A stretch of 64,000 nt of DNA from an uncultured Pseudomonadales bacterium (GTDB lineage Bacteria > Pseudomonadota > Gammaproteobacteria > Pseudomonadales > Azotimanducaceae). The stretch's first letter is position 1, and each line of letters opens with the position of its first letter. The notes beneath the pieces were generated by a model. That model saw only the letters and a program-made list of their open reading frames with translations, was not told where the DNA came from and searched no databases. The position numbers and the translations under genes are program-made. Location of the stretch: the NCBI GenBank assembly GCA_958296405.1, contig OY282519.1, positions 976,132-1,040,131 of the forward strand, in the 5' to 3' direction. This document shows, piece by piece, positions 63,782 to 64,000 of this stretch.

Positions 63782-64000
63782 GGCATTGTTCTCCCAAGTT
63801 TGAGCGGATCTTCGCCGAAGAGCTGCGCCAGCTGGGCATGAACGGCCGGCCACGGCTCGGCGACGATCCAGGGTGCTGTGAAAAACGCTTCCACCAACAC
63901 CGCGAAGAACTCGGCGGGGCTTTGCGCCGCATAGTCGTCGAGGGGTGCCGCCGCGCCGCGGTCAAGCGCCTTGCACAGCGCGTCGAAGGCCACCGAAAGC
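63778..64000 (-). CDS. MtfA-like (M90) zinc peptidase, C-terminal part
   Basis: Only the last 74 codons are in the window; the 5' part lies to the right of it. DDYAAQSPAEFFAVLVEAFFTAPWIVAEPWPAVHAQLAQLFGEDPLKLG matches the end of the MtfA/M90 family, whose YxxxxPAEFFA block lies after the zinc site. The HExxH motif is outside. In E. coli MtfA modulates Mlc and glucose uptake. Coupled to the sulfotransferase gene by a 4-bp overlap. Confidence 0.75.
   Translation of the reverse strand, partial: LSVAFDALCKALDRGAAAPLDDYAAQSPAEFFAVLVEAFFTAPWIVAEPWPAVHAQLAQLFGEDPLKLGRTMP

Overview
The window is uniformly GC-rich DNA, densely packed with short intergenic gaps, frequent start/stop overlaps and several GTG/TTG starts. 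It looks like the chromosome of a Gram-negative proteobacterium: a TonB-dependent outer-membrane receptor, ModABC, a two-domain GlnE, GltBD, DNA polymerase II, a Tat-exported oxidoreductase, and a Syd homologue, which points towards Gammaproteobacteria. No rRNA, tRNA or CRISPR array was recognised. Family assignments come from reading motifs; no database search was run.

Left part (1-14 kb): a TonB receptor running off the left edge, then a complete IS481-family insertion (terminal inverted repeats, 5-bp target duplication) 150 bp upstream of that receptor's start, and an acyl-CoA dehydrogenase. Next comes the most interesting block (4.7-13.7 kb). Four genes on the minus strand are chained by overlapping stop/start codons: an SNF2/RapA-like helicase, an SbcD/Mre11-like nuclease, an SbcC/Rad50-like ATPase without a zinc hook, and a small GIY-YIG-like nuclease ORF split by a frameshift in an A6 run. 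They meet a convergent C5-cytosine DNA methyltransferase. This has the make-up of a restriction/defence or DNA-processing system and is the main candidate for something undescribed. Just outside it, divergently, lies a glutathione peroxidase whose active-site codon is an in-frame TGA followed by a SECIS-like hairpin: a bacterial selenoprotein.

Middle part (14-38.5 kb): an RRM protein; a truncated MFS gene abutting a modABC molybdate transporter; rhodanese; DNA polymerase II; an SDR; a D12-class adenine methyltransferase plus a phage Gp37/Gp68 protein behind a possible LexA box; a PPOX-like flavoprotein; GST; an amidohydrolase; aroK-aroB; a rifamycin-phosphotransferase-like PEP-utilising enzyme; an EF-G paralogue; and gltD/gltB with a plausible sigma-70 promoter.

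Right part (38.5-64 kb): an enoyl-CoA hydratase remnant, an AAA ATPase, a TPP enzyme, NUDIX, malate dehydrogenase, an MBL hydrolase, Ogt, an M19 dipeptidase, Syd, MtnA coupled to a class II aldolase, a STAS protein, GlnE with a degenerate C-terminal catalytic motif, a TauD-type dioxygenase, a YbdK-type ligase, a GH16/solute-binding fusion lipoprotein coupled to a GPH-type sugar transporter, MoeA, a ThuA-like protein, a Tat-exported aldo/keto reductase with Fe-S motifs, a membrane-anchored protein of 9-residue repeats, a sulfotransferase and the C-terminus of an MtfA-like peptidase. Most of this is ordinary metabolism. Two themes recur: nitrogen control (GltBD, GlnE) and molybdenum/selenium use (ModABC, MoeA, Sec-GPx).
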